A stretch of DNA of 6,509 nt from Peptostreptococcaceae bacterium (lineage in GTDB: Bacteria > Bacillota_A > Clostridia > Peptostreptococcales > Anaerovoracaceae), in NCBI GenBank assembly GCA_016650135.1, contig JAENWH010000113.1, positions 1 through 6,509 on the forward strand, read 5' to 3'. This document shows, one piece after another, positions 5,704-6,509 of this stretch. A program made the translations under genes and the position numbers. The first letter of the stretch is position 1. The number at the start of each line of letters is the position of its first letter. The notes below the pieces were generated by a model. The model made no database searches, was not told the origin of the DNA, and saw only the letters and a list, made by a program, of their open reading frames with translations.

Positions 5704-6144
5704 TTACAGTTCATTAATTTTTTTAGATAAATCCTCAGTGGTGTTTTCAATCTGTCCTAAAATTTTACTGTGACCTCCTACAACCTCATCTTTTAATTCA
5801 TCCATTTTTATATGTGCTTCATTCGTGATATGCTCAATACTGATTGTCATTGCTTTTTCATTTTTTTGTAAGTCTACAATCATTTGTTTGAGTTTACTCA
5901 TCTCGCTAATCTCATTCTGGGGCAAACACTTACGCAGTTCTAAAAGATCCTCCTCTCCAACATTATCCAGGTATTCAATGAATTCTGAAAGTTCTTTATA
6001 CTTATTGATGGAAAACAATACCGCATCAGGTTCATTGTTTTTAAGGATAAATATCTTGTTTAAAATTTCGGCCTTTTTCCTGCAATCCTTGTAGTTTTTT
6101 ATCATTTCTGTGTTTGATACTATTGCTATATCTAAAATATTCAT
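5704..6144 (-). CDS. Phd/YefM antitoxin-like protein with coiled-coil tail
   Basis: The 146-residue protein has two parts. Residues 1-55 look like a Phd/YefM fold: IVSNTEMIKNYKDCRKKAE is followed by FILKNNEPDAVLFSINKYKEL, matching the antitoxin pattern of a strand, helix, and a 'x-NxxPxAVLxSxxxYxxL' segment. Residues 56-78 (FIEYLDNVGEEDLLELRKCL) are acidic and shared with the upstream neighbour. Residues 83-146 are heptad-like and probably coiled coil, replacing the usual toxin-neutralising tail. AAAAGGAG lies 6 bases before ATG 6144, within a short palindrome AGGAGTCTCCT that could affect translation or autoregulation. No toxin gene lies next to it, so it may be an orphan DNA-binding protein. 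It follows the related gene by 39 bases and ends directly against the lmo0937-type relic. Confidence 0.65.
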   Translation of the reverse strand: MNILDIAIVSNTEMIKNYKDCRKKAEILNKIFILKNNEPDAVLFSINKYKELSEFIEYLDNVGEEDLLELRKCLPQNEISEMSKLKQMIVDLQKNEKAMTISIEHITNEAHIKMDELKDEVVGGHSKILGQIENTTEDLSKKINEL

Positions 6145-6183
6145 AGGAGACTCCTTTTCAAAGTATTTATTATGAAAACTGTA

Positions 6184-6414
6184 TTATATTTGACTAACCT
6201 TATTCCTTTCTATAAGCATATATTCGCTCTTTTTTGCTTCTTTAAAAAAATAATCAACGATGTCGTTTTTCATAAACCCTTCCTTAGGTAATGACCCAAG
6301 GACAACTTTAGCCTCATTCTCACCAAGGTTTTCAAGGTATTTAATAACTACCATCAGACTTTCATATTTCATTATTTCAACTTTTGCTGCTTTAGTTGTA
6401 TTTAAAATATTCAT
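6184..6414 (-). CDS. Small paralogue of the Phd-like protein, lacking the middle of the domain
   Basis: This 76-residue frame is related to the downstream gene. Both begin MNIL, and the segment KYESLMVVIKYLENLGENE (16-34) with LP at 42-43 aligns with KYKELSEFIEYLDNVGEED and LP in the neighbour. About 35 residues between the first dozen and KYESL, corresponding to most of the Phd-like DNA-binding half, are absent, so operator binding is doubtful. The C-terminus (KNDIVDYFFKEAKKSEYMLIERN) is unrelated to the neighbour's coiled coil. AAGGAG lies 6 bases before ATG 6414. The ribosome-site and start regions of the two genes are nearly identical, pointing to tandem duplication. It may be a shrunken gene on its way to loss, or a small regulator; function unknown. 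Confidence 0.55.
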   Translation of the reverse strand: MNILNTTKAAKVEIMKYESLMVVIKYLENLGENEAKVVLGSLPKEGFMKNDIVDYFFKEAKKSEYMLIERNKVSQI

Positions 6415-6455
6415 ATGAGTCTCCTTATTATTTCTAACTTAATTTTTATTTTCGG

Positions 6456-6509
6456 TGTATTCGGTCCTTTTAAAGTGGTCACCTGAACGTGGTTTGATAA
6501 GTTTTAGCA
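6456..6509. mobile_element. Possible end of an IS21-like insertion sequence (cut by the window)
   Basis: From TGTATTCGG at 6456 the sequence reads TTTTAAAGTGGTCACCTGAA and continues to the window edge. IS21-family ends begin with TG and carry AAAGTGGTCA-like repeats close to the tip. Only one such repeat (6472-6481) is visible, and no transposase gene is in the window, so the call rests on resemblance alone. Confidence 0.35.

Noticed and set aside
5825..6094. 89-codon plus-strand frame that looks membrane-like
   Set aside because: Antisense shadow of the charged Phd-like/coiled-coil gene, with no convincing ribosome site.
6183..6188. Minus-strand TATAAT just before the Phd-like gene
   Set aside because: It overlaps the end of the upstream frame and has no acceptable -35 box at 16-18 bases; A/T-rich chance match.
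1..6509. CRISPR array, tRNA or rRNA genes
   Set aside because: No regularly spaced repeats and no cloverleaf or rRNA-like segments were seen on reading both strands.

Overview
The window looks like a chromosomal stretch from a low-GC Firmicute, most likely a Clostridium-type anaerobe. The DNA is strongly A+T-rich, Shine-Dalgarno sites are of the AAGGAGG type, terminators are hairpins followed by T-runs, and the gene families present (2-amino-3-ketobutyrate CoA ligase, hemerythrin, YegP/DUF1508, CsbD, lmo0937-type peptide) suit such a genome. The organism is inferred from these features; no rRNA or marker gene is present.

Left part (1-1340): no intact gene. A RhuM-family (Fic/Doc-related) gene survives as a pseudogene at about 396-1152. 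It lacks its N-terminus, has an in-frame TAG just before the first usable ATG, and carries an internal out-of-frame deletion where the family's Fic-like HxFxDGNKR segment should be. A 24-bp quasi-palindrome (354-406) sits on its broken 5' end. Two copies of a dispersed repeat ending in a terminator hairpin (148-216 and 1264-1331) flank it.

Centre (1341-3596): a clean two-gene operon for threonine breakdown. A sigma-A-type promoter (TTGGCA-17-TATAAT) with an overlapping inverted repeat precedes kbl (2-amino-3-ketobutyrate CoA ligase). Its stop overlaps by 4 bases the start of a short-chain-dehydrogenase-type L-threonine 3-dehydrogenase. The dehydrogenase oxidises threonine to 2-amino-3-ketobutyrate, and Kbl cleaves that with CoA to glycine and acetyl-CoA. 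Next comes a frameshifted, truncated SRPBCC-domain gene that runs straight into a third copy of the terminator hairpin.

Right-centre (3798-5330): a hemerythrin-like diiron protein, a roughly 350-bp non-coding stretch with an orphan promoter and a perfect 10-bp inverted repeat, then a two-repeat YegP/DUF1508 protein followed by its own terminator. A second hairpin (5288-5321) appears to serve the minus-strand genes converging from the right.

Right end (5347-6509, minus strand): a probable four-member transcription unit, read from high to low coordinates. It holds two related small Phd/YefM-like proteins (the upstream one lacking the middle of the domain), an N-terminally truncated lmo0937-type membrane peptide, and csbD. 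The last ~50 bases resemble an IS21-type element end. Overall this is ordinary metabolism and stress genes set among eroded accessory genes and small repeats. I see no convincing new multi-gene system; the most informative observations are the repeat/terminator family, the decay pattern of rhuM and the tandem Phd-like paralogues.
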